Of a stretch of DNA of 33,249 nucleotides, positions 26,226-33,249 are shown piece after piece. Under the pieces are notes generated by a model. The model made no database searches. It saw only the letters and a list, made by a program, of their open reading frames with translations, and was not told the DNA's origin. A program made the translations under genes and the position numbers. Each line of letters opens with the position of its first letter. The stretch's first letter is position 1. The stretch is from an uncultured Collinsella sp. Its GTDB lineage: Bacteria; Actinomycetota; Coriobacteriia; Coriobacteriales; Coriobacteriaceae. The stretch covers positions 1 to 33,249 of the forward strand of contig CABURR010000021.1 in NCBI GenBank assembly GCA_902493985.1, written 5' to 3'.

Positions 26226-27449
26226 ATGGGACGTTTTACCAATCCTCGCGATCTGTACTTTGGTGAGGGCGCTCGCCACGAGGTGAAGAACCTCAAGGGT
26301 AAGAAGGCCATCATCGTTTCTGGCGGCAGCTCTATGCGCCGCGGCGGGTTCCTGCAGGACGTTGAGGCCGACCTCAAAGAGGCCGGCATGGAGGTCAAGC
26401 TGTTCGAGGGCGTCGAGTCCGATCCCTCCATCGAGACCGTCATGAAGGGCGCCGAGGCCATGCGCGAGTTCGAGCCCGACTGGATTATCGCCATCGGCGG
26501 CGGCTCGCCCATCGATGCCGCTAAGGCCATGTGGGTCTTCTACGAGTATCCCGAGGAGTCCTTCGATAACATCATCCAGCCGTTCAGCTTCCCCGAGCTG
26601 CGTCAGAAGGCTCACTTCTGCGCCATTTCCTCTACCTCCGGCACCGCTACCGAGGTCACCGCGTTCTCCGTCATTACCGACTACGCCAAGGGCATCAAGT
26701 ACCCGCTGGCCGACTTCAACATCACCCCTGATGTCGCCATCGTCGACCCCGAGCTCACCTACACCATGCCCGCCAAGCTGTGCGCTCACACCGGCATGGA
26801 TGCTCTGACCCACTGCATGGAGGCCTACGTTTCCACCTTCGCCTCTATGTTCACCGACGCCAACGCTTTGCACGGCATCCGCGAGATCGTCGAGTGGCTG
26901 CCCAAGTCCTATGCTGGAGACCATGAGGCCCGTCAGCACATGCACGAGGCTCAGTGCATCGCCGGTATCGCCTTCTCCTCGGGCCTGCTCGGCATCGTTC
27001 ACTCCATGGCTCACAAGACCGGTGCTGCCTTCGAGAACGGCCACATCATCCACGGTGCTGCTAACGCCATGTACCTGGGCAAGGTCATCCAGTGGAACTC
27101 CAAGGATCCCCGTGCTGCCGAGCGTTACGCTTACGTGGCCAAGGAGATCCTGCACCTTCCCGGCGAGACCAACGAGGAGCTCATCGCCGCACTCGTCCAG
27201 AAGATTCGCGACCTCAACGACCAGCTCAACATTCCGCAGTCCATCAAGGATTACGCGAATGGTGGCGTGAAGGTCGACGCCGAGAACCCGCAGATGGTTT
27301 CCGAGGAGGAGTTCCTCGCCAAGCTGCCCGAGATCGCCGCGAACGCCGAGCAGGACGCCTGCACGCCCGAGAACCCGCGTGAGACCAAGGCTGCCGACTT
27401 CGAGAAGATCCTCAAGGCCTGCTACTACGACACCGACATCGATTTCTAA
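26226..27449 (+). CDS. iron-containing (group III) alcohol dehydrogenase
   Basis: 407 residues, an NAD(P)H-dependent alcohol/aldehyde oxidoreductase of the Fe-ADH family. The nucleotide-binding GGGSPIDAAKAM (91-102) and STSGTATEVTAFSVI (136-150) are typical. The iron ligands are Asp192 and His196 (GMDALTHCMEAY), His259 (VHSMAHKTG) and His276 (HIIHGAANAM). The real start is ATG 26226, preceded by AGGAGG; an in-frame ATG at 26175 is rejected. Ethanol or butanol formation is a reasonable role in a fermenting anaerobe, but the substrate is not set by the sequence. Strong codon bias suggests high expression. It has its own terminator. Confidence 0.93.
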   Translation: MGRFTNPRDLYFGEGARHEVKNLKGKKAIIVSGGSSMRRGGFLQDVEADLKEAGMEVKLFEGVESDPSIETVMKGAEAMREFEPDWIIAIGGGSPIDAAKAMWVFYEYPEESFDNIIQPFSFPELRQKAHFCAISSTSGTATEVTAFSVITDYAKGIKYPLADFNITPDVAIVDPELTYTMPAKLCAHTGMDALTHCMEAYVSTFASMFTDANALHGIREIVEWLPKSYAGDHEARQHMHEAQCIAGIAFSSGLLGIVHSMAHKTGAAFENGHIIHGAANAMYLGKVIQWNSKDPRAAERYAYVAKEILHLPGETNEELIAALVQKIRDLNDQLNIPQSIKDYANGGVKVDAENPQMVSEEEFLAKLPEIAANAEQDACTPENPRETKAADFEKILKACYYDTDIDF

Positions 27450-27470
27450 TCGACTCTTGTTATCGTAACG

Positions 27471-27511
27471 AGGGGCTCCGCACGTATCTGTACGGAGCCC
27501 CTTTCTTTTTT
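27471..27511 (+). terminator. intrinsic terminator of the Fe-ADH gene
   Basis: AGGGGCTCCG (27471-27480) pairs with CGGAGCCCCT (27493-27502); a TTTCTTTTTT tail follows. Confidence 0.92.
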
Positions 27512-27527
27512 AGAGAATGGGATAGTT

Positions 27528-28628
27528 ATGGCTGCAATTTTCAATAGCCCCAGCAAGTACATCCAGGGCCCGGACGAGCTCGCAAAGCTTGGCTCTTACG
27601 TTGAGCCGCTCGGCGCTAAGGCCCTCGTCATCGTGACGCCTTCGGGCAAGAAGCGCGTCGGTGCCAAGATCGAGGGCGGCTTTGCCGAGGCTAAGGCCGA
27701 GCTGCTGTTTGAGGACTTTAACGGCGAGTGCTCCAAGGGCGAGGTCGATCGCCTGGTTGCGCTCGCCCGCGACAACGGTTGCGACATCATCGTCGGCGTC
27801 GGTGGCGGCAAGATCCTCGACACCGCCAAGGCCGTCGCCTATTACCTGGAGTCCCCGGTTATCATTTGCCCCACCATTGCTTCGACCGATGCACCGTGCT
27901 CGGCACTTTCGGTGCTCTATACCGACGACGGCCAGTTCGATAAATATCTCTTCCTTAAGGCAAACCCCAACATTGTCCTGATGGATACGACGGTTATCGC
28001 GGCGAGCCCAGTGCGCCTGACGGTTTCCGGTATGGGCGATGCGCTCGCAACCTACTTTGAGGCCCAGGCGACGCACGATGCCGACGGCGGCACCTGCGCC
28101 GGCGGTAAGGGCGGAATGGCCGGCCTGGCGCTCGCCAAGCTCTGCTACGAGACGCTTATGGCCGATGGCGTCAAGGCCAAGGTCGCGCTGGAGAAGGGCG
28201 CGCTCACGCCTGCCGTCGAGCACATCATCGAGGCAAACACGCTGCTCTCCGGCATTGGCTTTGAGAGCTCGGGCCTTGCTGCTGCTCATGCCATCCACAA
28301 TGGTCTGACGATGCTGCCCGAGTGCCACAGCATGTATCACGGCGAGAAGGTCGCCTTCGGCACCATCGTCCAGCTGGTACTCGAGGATGCCCCGACCGAG
28401 AAGCTCGAGGAAGTCTTGGGCTTCTGCATTGAGCTGGGCCTGCCGGTCACGATGAAGGAACTTGGCGTTGCCGAGCTTACGCGCGAGCAGGCCATGATTG
28501 TTGCCGAGGCCGCCTGCGCACCCGAGGACACCATGTGCAACATGCCGTTTGAGGTGACGCCCGAGATGGTTGCAAACGCCATTCTGGGTGCCGACGCACT
28601 GGGTCACTACTATCTCATGGATGAGTAA
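27528..28628 (+). CDS. gldA: glycerol dehydrogenase
   Basis: 366 residues, the usual GldA length. It oxidises glycerol to dihydroxyacetone with NAD+ and zinc. Marks: NAD loop VGVGGGKILDTAKAVA (89-104), CPTIASTDAPCSALSVLYTD (114-133), and zinc ligands Asp171 (GMGDALATYFEA), His254 (LAAAHAIHNG) and His271 (MYHGEKVAFG), matching the known D-H-H set. Start ATG 27528 has only a weak upstream site (GGGATAG). It lies directly after the Fe-ADH terminator and before a degenerate copy of itself. Confidence 0.95.
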   Translation: MAAIFNSPSKYIQGPDELAKLGSYVEPLGAKALVIVTPSGKKRVGAKIEGGFAEAKAELLFEDFNGECSKGEVDRLVALARDNGCDIIVGVGGGKILDTAKAVAYYLESPVIICPTIASTDAPCSALSVLYTDDGQFDKYLFLKANPNIVLMDTTVIAASPVRLTVSGMGDALATYFEAQATHDADGGTCAGGKGGMAGLALAKLCYETLMADGVKAKVALEKGALTPAVEHIIEANTLLSGIGFESSGLAAAHAIHNGLTMLPECHSMYHGEKVAFGTIVQLVLEDAPTEKLEEVLGFCIELGLPVTMKELGVAELTREQAMIVAEAACAPEDTMCNMPFEVTPEMVANAILGADALGHYYLMDE

Positions 28629-28640
28629 ATCAAGCTAAGG

Positions 28641-28677
28641 AAGGGGCAAAGCCAACAGATGGCTTTGCCCCTTTTTG
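28641..28677 (+). terminator. intrinsic terminator of gldA
   Basis: AAGGGGCAAAGCC (28641-28653) pairs with GGCTTTGCCCCTT (28661-28673), with a TTTTT tail. Confidence 0.93.
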
Positions 28678-28680
28678 CTA

Positions 28681-28711
28681 TGGTGCAAAGGGGTCAGGTT
28701 ACTTTGCACCA
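28681..28711. repeat. REP-like palindrome
   Basis: TGGTGCAAAG (28681-28690) pairs perfectly with 28702-28711 around GGGTCAGGTTA. The inner part CAAAGGGGTCAGG matches CAAAGGGGACAGG in the hairpin at 21345-21379 (opposite strand) with one change, and both close with CTTTG. Confidence 0.75.
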
Positions 28712-28741
28712 ATCGTTGTTTGATGAAGGACGGATTCTCGT

Positions 28742-29248
28742 ATGGCGCTTCCTATGGTTTACGGCGGTCCCGGTCGGTATGTTCAGGGGCCGGGCGTACT
28801 TTCGCGTCAGGGCAGGTATTTGACATGGTTGGGCTGCGCTGCCTATGTCTTGTTTGACCAGGGCACCGAGGATCGGCTGTGCAGGCAGATTGTTGATGGA
28901 TTTCTGGACGAAGATCTAAGCGAGCCGTTCTTTAAGATTTACAACGGTCCGTGTACGGAAGAGGCCGTTGTCGAAATGGCTGAGGAAGCCCAGGCTGAGT
29001 ATTGCGACATGGTGGTGGGTATTGGCGGCGGCAAAATGCTCGATATCGCCAAGGCCGTTGCGTTTTATGCCGAGTTGCCGTTGTGCGTATGCCCCACGGC
29101 GGCGTCGATGGACGGTCCGTGCAGTGCGATTTCCGATGCCGATCTGCAGGGTGTTGCAAATGCGGTCTTTAGAAACGAGCGCAATATGGCTAACGAACAG
29201 GCCAAGGTGACCAAACAAAAACTCGTGCAGCTCATGTGCGAGGCATAG
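28742..29248 (+). pseudogene. internally deleted glycerol dehydrogenase-like protein
   Basis: 168 residues. Residues 1-131 follow the N-terminal half of GldA (start YGGPGRYVQGPGVLSRQG, NAD loop VGIGGGKMLDIAKAVAFY, then CPTAASMDGPCSAIS). The last 37 (ADLQGVANAVFRNERNMANE onward) align with the extreme C terminus of GldA. About 190 residues between, with all three zinc ligands, are missing, and the junction near 29135 keeps the frame. It therefore cannot be a working zinc dehydrogenase. A decayed gldA paralogue is most likely; a retained small NAD-binding protein is possible because the frame is open. The ribosome binding site is weak (AAGGA about 12 bases upstream). Confidence 0.75.
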
Positions 29249-29399
29249 TTTGGCGCTTGATTGATCTTGTGCAATCGAGACGGCGATAGGCCATGGGCTA
29301 TTTGCCGCAAAGATGCTCCGCGTGTAATTTGCCCGAGGCGTGGGCCGATAGCGTATCATTATCTCTTGCTTGTTTGCACTGCTCAGGGAGGGGCCGCGC

Positions 29400-30653
29400 A
29401 TGGCGCAGGAACACGATCTGTTTGATGACATTATCGAGATCAGCAAGGGTTTCGACTTTCTTAAAAACCCGCTTGGCGGTGTGACCGATGCACTCGATCC
29501 ATCGGCGCCGCAGTGGAATCCTGCCGACTACAAGGAGCGTCCGCGCGGCAACACCATTCCGTGCCTGACCTGCAAAAACGAAAAGAGCGGCTGCACCGCG
29601 TGCATGGACGTGTGCCCGGTCAACGCTATCGAGGTCGAGGAAGACGCCATCGAGATCCTCGACTCCTGTCGCAAGTGCGGCCTGTGCGCTGCTGCCTGTC
29701 CGACCGAGGCGATCATCTCGCCGCGCCTGGCGCCTAAAAACCTGTATGACGATATCGTCTCTGCTGCTACGAGCCACGAGACCGCCTACGTCACCTGCAC
29801 GCGTGCCCTCAAACGCATGCCGCGCGAAAACGAGGTCGTCGTTGCCTGCGTGGGCGATATTACGGCCGAGACCTGGTTCTCGGTACTGGCGGACTATCCC
29901 AACGTGAGCGTGTACCTGCCGTTGGGCGTGTGCGATAAATGCCGCAACATCGGCGGTGAGGACATTCTGGGCGAGGCGATTGCGAAGGCCGAGGAGTGGT
30001 CTGGCACGGGTATGGGCTTGGAGGTCGACCCCAAGAGCCTCAAGTGCCATAAGCTTCGCGAGTACGAACGCAAGGAGTACATGGAAAAGATTGCCCGCAC
30101 CACGGGCCTGACGGTGACCAAGCTCAATCCGGCGACGGCGGCGCTGGCCTCGGTGACGCAAAAGCTCAAGGCCCATCGCCATCAGATTACCCAGCTGGAG
30201 CGCACGCTCAACACCATGTGCGGCACCACGACGACTAAGCGTCGCCGTTCGCTCACGCACGGGCGCCAACTGGTGCTCTCAACGTTGCAGAACCATCCCG
30301 AGCTTGCCCAGAACATGCAGGTGAGCACGCCGGAGTGCGATTTTGACAAGTGCACGTCGTGCGGCGAGTGCGTCAATGTATGCCCCACGTTTGCCTGCGA
30401 TTTGGTGGGAAGCGGCCGCTTTGCGTTGGAGTCCACGTATTGCTTGGGCTGCGGCGCCTGTGTCAAGGTTTGTTCCGAACATGCGCTCAAGCTTGTTGAA
30501 CACGATGCATCCAACTTGGTTGTCGTCGACCCCGAAGCCGAGGAAAAGGCTGCCCAGAAGGCGAAGGCTCACGAAGAAGCCGAGAAGGTCAAGGCCGAGG
30601 CAAAGGCCAAGCTGGACAAGATGCTCGACCAGGTGGAAAAGCTCGCGGACTAG
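29400..30653 (+). CDS. 4Fe-4S ferredoxin-domain protein with four Cys clusters
   Basis: 417 residues, cytoplasmic. N-terminal pair of iron-sulfur motifs: Cys55/58/65/68/72 (CLTC, then CTACMDVCP, an unusual spacing) and Cys90/93/96/100 (CRKCGLCAAACP). The middle (about 128-310) has strands with VVVACVGDITAETWF and LPLGVCDKC and a basic helical stretch. The second pair lies at Cys318/321/324/328 and Cys348/351/354/358. The C terminus (about 378-417) is a Lys/Glu/Ala-rich helix likely to form a coiled coil. It is probably an electron carrier or a subunit of an oxidoreductase; no partner gene is next to it. ATG 29400 has GGGAGG upstream and is preferred to ATG 29370. Confidence 0.85.
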   Translation: MAQEHDLFDDIIEISKGFDFLKNPLGGVTDALDPSAPQWNPADYKERPRGNTIPCLTCKNEKSGCTACMDVCPVNAIEVEEDAIEILDSCRKCGLCAAACPTEAIISPRLAPKNLYDDIVSAATSHETAYVTCTRALKRMPRENEVVVACVGDITAETWFSVLADYPNVSVYLPLGVCDKCRNIGGEDILGEAIAKAEEWSGTGMGLEVDPKSLKCHKLREYERKEYMEKIARTTGLTVTKLNPATAALASVTQKLKAHRHQITQLERTLNTMCGTTTTKRRRSLTHGRQLVLSTLQNHPELAQNMQVSTPECDFDKCTSCGECVNVCPTFACDLVGSGRFALESTYCLGCGACVKVCSEHALKLVEHDASNLVVVDPEAEEKAAQKAKAHEEAEKVKAEAKAKLDKMLDQVEKLAD

Positions 30654-30671
30654 CTAAAAGAGCGTAAATGA

Positions 30672-30704
30672 TGGCCGGTGGGACAGATGCTGCCCCGCCG
30701 GCCA
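30672..30704. other. GGCCGG hairpin between convergent genes
   Basis: TGGCCGG (30672-30678) pairs with CCGGCCA (30698-30704), with a GGG/CCC inner part. No T run follows on the plus strand, so termination of the 4Fe-4S gene here would be unusual; no better plus-strand terminator is seen. Confidence 0.5.
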
Positions 30705-30775
30705 AAAAAGTTGCGGTGGAATAGTTCCTGTTTTGCCCTTAAGCTGGCCATTCTAGGAACTATTCCACCGCAACT
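30704..30775 (-). terminator. long perfect palindrome, likely terminator of the GntR gene
   Basis: A perfect 21-bp inverted repeat (30709-30729 with 30755-30775, core GCGGTGGAATAGTTCC) around a 25-base loop; on the minus strand the stem is followed by TTTTTT (30704-30709). The stem is longer than most terminators, so it may also be a repeated element. Confidence 0.75.
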
Positions 30776-30784
30776 AATAAATGG

Positions 30785-31540
30785 TTAGTTCATGCTGCTT
30801 TGGTGGCCGGTTCGACCGGTACCGTTGCGCGTCACGGTTTCATGGAGCAAAAAGAACCCTGGGACCTGTTTGGTCTCGGTGTATTCCATAAGGATGCCGT
30901 CGGCGTTGTAGGTCTGCCCGCGTATAACGGCGAGTGCGTTAAAGTCGTCGAGATCGAGCACGCGCGCATCCTCGGGCGTGGGATGCTCAATCGTTACATC
31001 GCGTTTGCCCGTGGCAATCTTAACGCCAAGATCTTCTTCGAGGTAACGATAAATCGAATCGTTGACAATCTCGGCTGTCAGTCCCGGTACCTGTGAGCTT
31101 AGGTAATAGGAGTCGTCGGAGCAAACGGCTTGTCCGTCTGCATAACGGATGCGTTTGGCGCGTGTGAGCTCACAGCCTTCGGGAAACCCGGTAATCTTGG
31201 AGAGCGCCTTGCTGCAGATGAGGAGCTCAAAGACGGTGGTGACAGTCTTGAGCTCAAAGCCTCGGTTGACCGCGATTTCCTTAAAGGTCTCGAGTCCGCC
31301 GCCACCACGACTCTTCTCGTCACTGATGTTGCGAATGACGCGCATGCCTTTGCCTTGCTGGGGGAGCACGTAACCATCTGCCGCAAGCATCGAGATGGCG
31401 CGACGGACCGTCATGCGCGAACAGTCAAACAGCTGCGTGAGCTCAGTCTCCGAAGGCAGATAACTCTGATAGGCGTATGTGCCGTCGTCAATCGACTGCT
31501 TCACGTTGTCATAAATAGTTTGGAAGATGGCTCGCGCCAT
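30785..31540 (-). CDS. GntR-family regulator with UTRA domain, TreR-like
   Basis: 251 residues. The N-terminal winged helix is IFQTIYDNVKQSIDDGTY, then LPSETELTQLFDCSRMTVRRA and LAADGYVLPQQGKG (residues 5-65), the GntR/HutC pattern. The rest is a UTRA ligand-binding domain; NDSIYRYLEEDLGVKI, EHPTPEDARVLDL and YTETKQVPGFF closely resemble B. subtilis TreR. Such proteins are repressors released by a phosphorylated sugar. It lies downstream of the zinc dehydrogenase in the same operon, near a divergent PTS gene, so it most likely controls both. AGGAG precedes ATG 31540. Confidence 0.92.
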   Translation of the reverse strand: MARAIFQTIYDNVKQSIDDGTYAYQSYLPSETELTQLFDCSRMTVRRAISMLAADGYVLPQQGKGMRVIRNISDEKSRGGGGLETFKEIAVNRGFELKTVTTVFELLICSKALSKITGFPEGCELTRAKRIRYADGQAVCSDDSYYLSSQVPGLTAEIVNDSIYRYLEEDLGVKIATGKRDVTIEHPTPEDARVLDLDDFNALAVIRGQTYNADGILMEYTETKQVPGFFLLHETVTRNGTGRTGHQSSMN

Positions 31541-31560
31541 GACGGTCTCCTAGAGCTGAG

Positions 31561-31592
31561 TGCGCGAGCGGTGGATGAGGACCGCTCGCGCA
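31561..31592. repeat. 12-bp perfect hairpin between dehydrogenase and regulator genes
   Basis: TGCGCGAGCGGT (31561-31572) pairs with 31581-31592 around GGATGAGG. It has no T tail. It could lower read-through from the dehydrogenase to the regulator or protect the upstream mRNA. Confidence 0.75.
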
Positions 31593-31605
31593 GGTGTCGA
31601 TCGAT

Positions 31606-32631
31606 TTACTTGCTGGGGTCGATTATATATTTACCCATGGCACGCAGAGCTGGGTCTGACAGGATGGCGCCGAGTTCGTCGAGGGAAGCCACCTTGGCGA
31701 CCATCGAGGATACGTCGAGCCTGCCAGAGTCGATGAGCTCGAGCGCGCGACGCTGCGTATAAGGGTTGATGTAGGACGAGGTAAGCACAAGCTCCTTCTG
31801 GAAGACCTCGAAGGGCTTGACGGTGATTGTCTCATCGGGCTTGGTGAGGCCGAACATCATGACCGTAGCCTTGTGGCCGGCGATCTGGATGGCCTGCTCG
31901 ATGGTGACGGGCTTGCCAACACACTCGATAACGACATCGACGTTGCCGACGCCCTCCTGCTTCAGGCGGGCCGGGACATCCTCGTGGATGGAATCAATTG
32001 CCAGGTCAGCGCCGAGTTTGAGCGCAACCTCGCGCTTGCCTTCGACAGGCTCGAGCAAGACAACCTTGGTGGCGCCGGCGTTTTTAGCAAGCTGCATCAT
32101 GAGCAGACCGATCATGCCACCGCCGATAACGACAACTGTGCTGCCGGGCTTGATGTTGCACATATCGATGCCGTGCAGGCAGCAGGCGACGGGCTCGGTC
32201 ATAGCACCCTGCTCAAAGCTGGTGTGATCGCCCAACTTGTAGACTTGCTGCATATCGACGGAGCAGTACTCGGCAAAGCCGCCGTTAACGGTGGTACCGT
32301 AACCGGTCATATGCTCGCAGTAGTGGTTGATTCCGTCGCGGCAGGGTTCGCAGCAGCCGCAGGGATGGTTTGGGTCGATGCACACGCGATCGCCCGGTTT
32401 AAAGCCGGTGACATCGCTGCCCACGGCCTCGACAACGCCCGCAAACTCATGACCAAGGATCGTGGGCGGGGTAACGTCGGCTGCACCCTTGTCGCCTTCA
32501 TAGATATGAACGTCGGTACCGCAGACGCCGCAAGCTTTGACGTTGATCAGAACGTCGCGCCTGCCCACGGCCGGCTTTGCCGATTCCTCGACTCTGAGGT
32601 CGTGCTTTCCATAGAAGACCGCGCTTTTCAT
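31606..32631 (-). CDS. zinc-dependent alcohol dehydrogenase (sorbitol/threonine dehydrogenase type)
   Basis: 341 residues of the medium-chain dehydrogenase family. Catalytic zinc ligands are Cys37 (ACGVCGTD) and His61-Glu62 (LGHEFAG), with Glu146 (TEPVACCLHG). The structural zinc site is Cys91/94/97/105 (CGCCEPCRDGINHYC). The NAD Rossmann loop is VVVIGGGMIGLL (167-177). It oxidises a polyol or secondary alcohol; the exact substrate is unclear. It is the first gene of an operon with the TreR-like regulator and is read from a promoter holding a clear operator. AAGGAG precedes ATG 32631. Confidence 0.93.
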   Translation of the reverse strand: MKSAVFYGKHDLRVEESAKPAVGRRDVLINVKACGVCGTDVHIYEGDKGAADVTPPTILGHEFAGVVEAVGSDVTGFKPGDRVCIDPNHPCGCCEPCRDGINHYCEHMTGYGTTVNGGFAEYCSVDMQQVYKLGDHTSFEQGAMTEPVACCLHGIDMCNIKPGSTVVVIGGGMIGLLMMQLAKNAGATKVVLLEPVEGKREVALKLGADLAIDSIHEDVPARLKQEGVGNVDVVIECVGKPVTIEQAIQIAGHKATVMMFGLTKPDETITVKPFEVFQKELVLTSSYINPYTQRRALELIDSGRLDVSSMVAKVASLDELGAILSDPALRAMGKYIIDPSK

Positions 32632-32667
32632 GGTGACTCCTTAACGTGGCGGTGAATGTTGTAATGA

Positions 32668-32696
32668 AGTATAGGCTTGTCTATAGATATAGACAA
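32668..32696 (-). promoter_or_regulatory. promoter of the dehydrogenase-regulator operon
   Basis: On the minus strand TTGTCT (32691-32696) and TATACT (32668-32673) are separated by exactly 17 bases. Confidence 0.8.
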
Positions 32697-32698
32697 GC
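32675..32698. promoter_or_regulatory. palindromic operator, probable TreR-like binding site
   Basis: Perfect 11-bp arms GCTTGTCTATA (32675-32685) and TATAGACAAGC (32688-32698) around GA. It covers the -35 box and spacer of the minus-strand promoter, ideal for repression. A half site TCTAGACAAG follows at 32702-32711. The TTGT...ACAA form agrees with known TreR/GntR-UTRA sites. Confidence 0.8.
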
Positions 32699-32827
32699 AC
32701 ATCTAGACAAGTAGAAAAGAAATTTAAAATGCAGCCATCAGCTATGCCAGATTTAGCAGGCGAAATACTGGACATATACCGTTTACGGCCAATAATCAAC
32801 CGTTTACCGACCGTAGTATTACTGCTA

Positions 32828-32843
32828 ACTTGTATAGATAAGT
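32828..32843. promoter_or_regulatory. second, weaker operator before the PTS gene
   Basis: ACTTGTATAGATAAGT, an imperfect palindrome (6 of 8 pairs) of the same TTGT-TA type. Its TTGTAT could be the -35 box of a plus-strand promoter with an AAAAAT-like -10 at about 32852; this promoter is uncertain. The 120 bp between the two operators are AT-rich and otherwise blank. Confidence 0.5.
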
Positions 32844-32987
32844 GATGTGATAAAAATAGAAGCGCAAGAAGCCGGGGACACGGGCCCACCCGTCCTATTG
32901 CACGAGGTACACGCAAACGGCGCGTCTGCGGTCTCGAGTGAAGCCAAAACCGCAGCGCTCCGAATGAAGAGAGGGGGATTCCCCGTC

Positions 32988-33173
32988 ATGATGCAAAAGA
33001 TACAACGTTTCGGCGGTGCAATGTACACGCCTGCAATTCTTTTCGCATTTTCCGGAATCGTCGTCGGCCTGGGTACGTTGTTTACCACCGAGGCGATCTT
33101 TGGCGAGATGGCCACTGCGGGCCATCTTTGGTTCAAGACTTTAGTCTGCTGGCCGCGCAGCGGCCAGCTTTAA
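32988..33173 (+). pseudogene. interrupted PTS alpha-glucoside permease (IIC N terminus)
   Basis: The first 50 residues (MMQKIQRFGGAMYTP, ILFAFSGIVVGLGTLF, HLWFK) match the N terminus of PTS EIIC of the MalP/GlvC group, with the first membrane helix intact. After LWFK at about 33138 the frame goes into unrelated sequence (TLVCWPRSGQL) and stops at 33171-33173, where a full permease would continue for more than 450 residues. The break coincides with the palindromic DNA at 33148 onward. ATG 32988 has GAGAGGGGG upstream. If intact, it would bring in an alpha-glucoside as a phosphate under control of the adjacent TreR-like regulator. Confidence 0.7.
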
Positions 33174-33249
33174 ACCACCCGCTACGCGGGTGGAGACAAA
33201 CGGCTTTACAAAGCCACCCCTCCGACCGATATTGACGATTGTTCAGGCC
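33139..33249 (+). mobile_element. probable end of an IS200/IS605-type element (partial)
   Basis: Three successive hairpins with tiny loops: GCTGGCCGC (33148-33156) with 33160-33168, CCACCCGC (33175-33182) with 33186-33193, and GGCTTT (33202-33207) with 33210-33215. IS200/IS605 elements lack terminal inverted repeats but have subterminal hairpins of this kind, read by a Y1 transposase. The sequence replaces the expected continuation of a PTS gene. The transposase itself would lie past the window, so the family is an inference. Confidence 0.55.

Noticed and set aside
26019..27155. A 378-codon frame antisense to the iron alcohol dehydrogenase
   Set aside because: Overlaps a clear gene over most of its length and has a Gly/Val/Asp-rich composition without motifs.

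Overview
The window reads as chromosomal DNA of a Coriobacteriia gut anaerobe, most likely Collinsella. This is an inference from the overall content, not from a database match: GC-rich coding DNA, strong AGGAGG-type ribosome binding sites, a type III glutamine synthetase, a MetH whose activation domain is a separate gene, several 4Fe-4S and iron/zinc dehydrogenases, and many palindromic intergenic repeats.

Layout. 1-1074: tail of a gene overlapping a PIN-domain gene, then a small hypothetical protein. 1314-1723: tmRNA (ssrA) and its terminator, followed by about 500 bp of repeats carrying reversed copies of a tRNA/tmRNA T-arm-like module. 2232-4220: patatin-like phospholipase, then rplM-rpsI with a clear promoter and terminator. 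4270-7237: glmM, a stand-alone glucose-type PTS IIA protein, a structured 270-bp gap and nagB, i.e. amino-sugar synthesis and catabolism side by side. 7625-10624: a 999-residue ATPase/SARP-type regulator. 10694-13722 (minus): yhbY, a methyltransferase, a 134-bp palindromic element and a UPF0210 protein. 13831-18059 (minus): a tightly coupled metF - MetH activation protein - metH operon for methyl-group transfer to homocysteine. 18486-20573: glnN.

20574-21300 is a non-coding patch with a 219-bp inverted-repeat element, a 101-bp duplication derived from the 3' side of tRNA-Glu, and tRNA-Glu(UUC) on the minus strand. 21386-25725 (minus): two translationally coupled helical-repeat proteins followed by a single polypeptide that fuses MurT and GatD, the two normally separate subunits that amidate lipid II. 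26226-30653: an iron alcohol dehydrogenase, glycerol dehydrogenase, an internally deleted glycerol dehydrogenase relative, and a 4Fe-4S protein. 30785-33249: a TreR-like GntR regulator and zinc alcohol dehydrogenase (one minus-strand operon with a well-formed operator inside its promoter), divergent from a MalP/GlvC-like PTS permease gene that is cut after about 50 codons by what looks like an IS200/IS605-type end.

The most unusual items are the MurT-GatD fusion, the families of palindromic and tRNA-derived repeats (some shared between distant parts of the window), the in-frame deleted GldA, and the interrupted PTS gene. No CRISPR array, prophage or complete transposon was seen.
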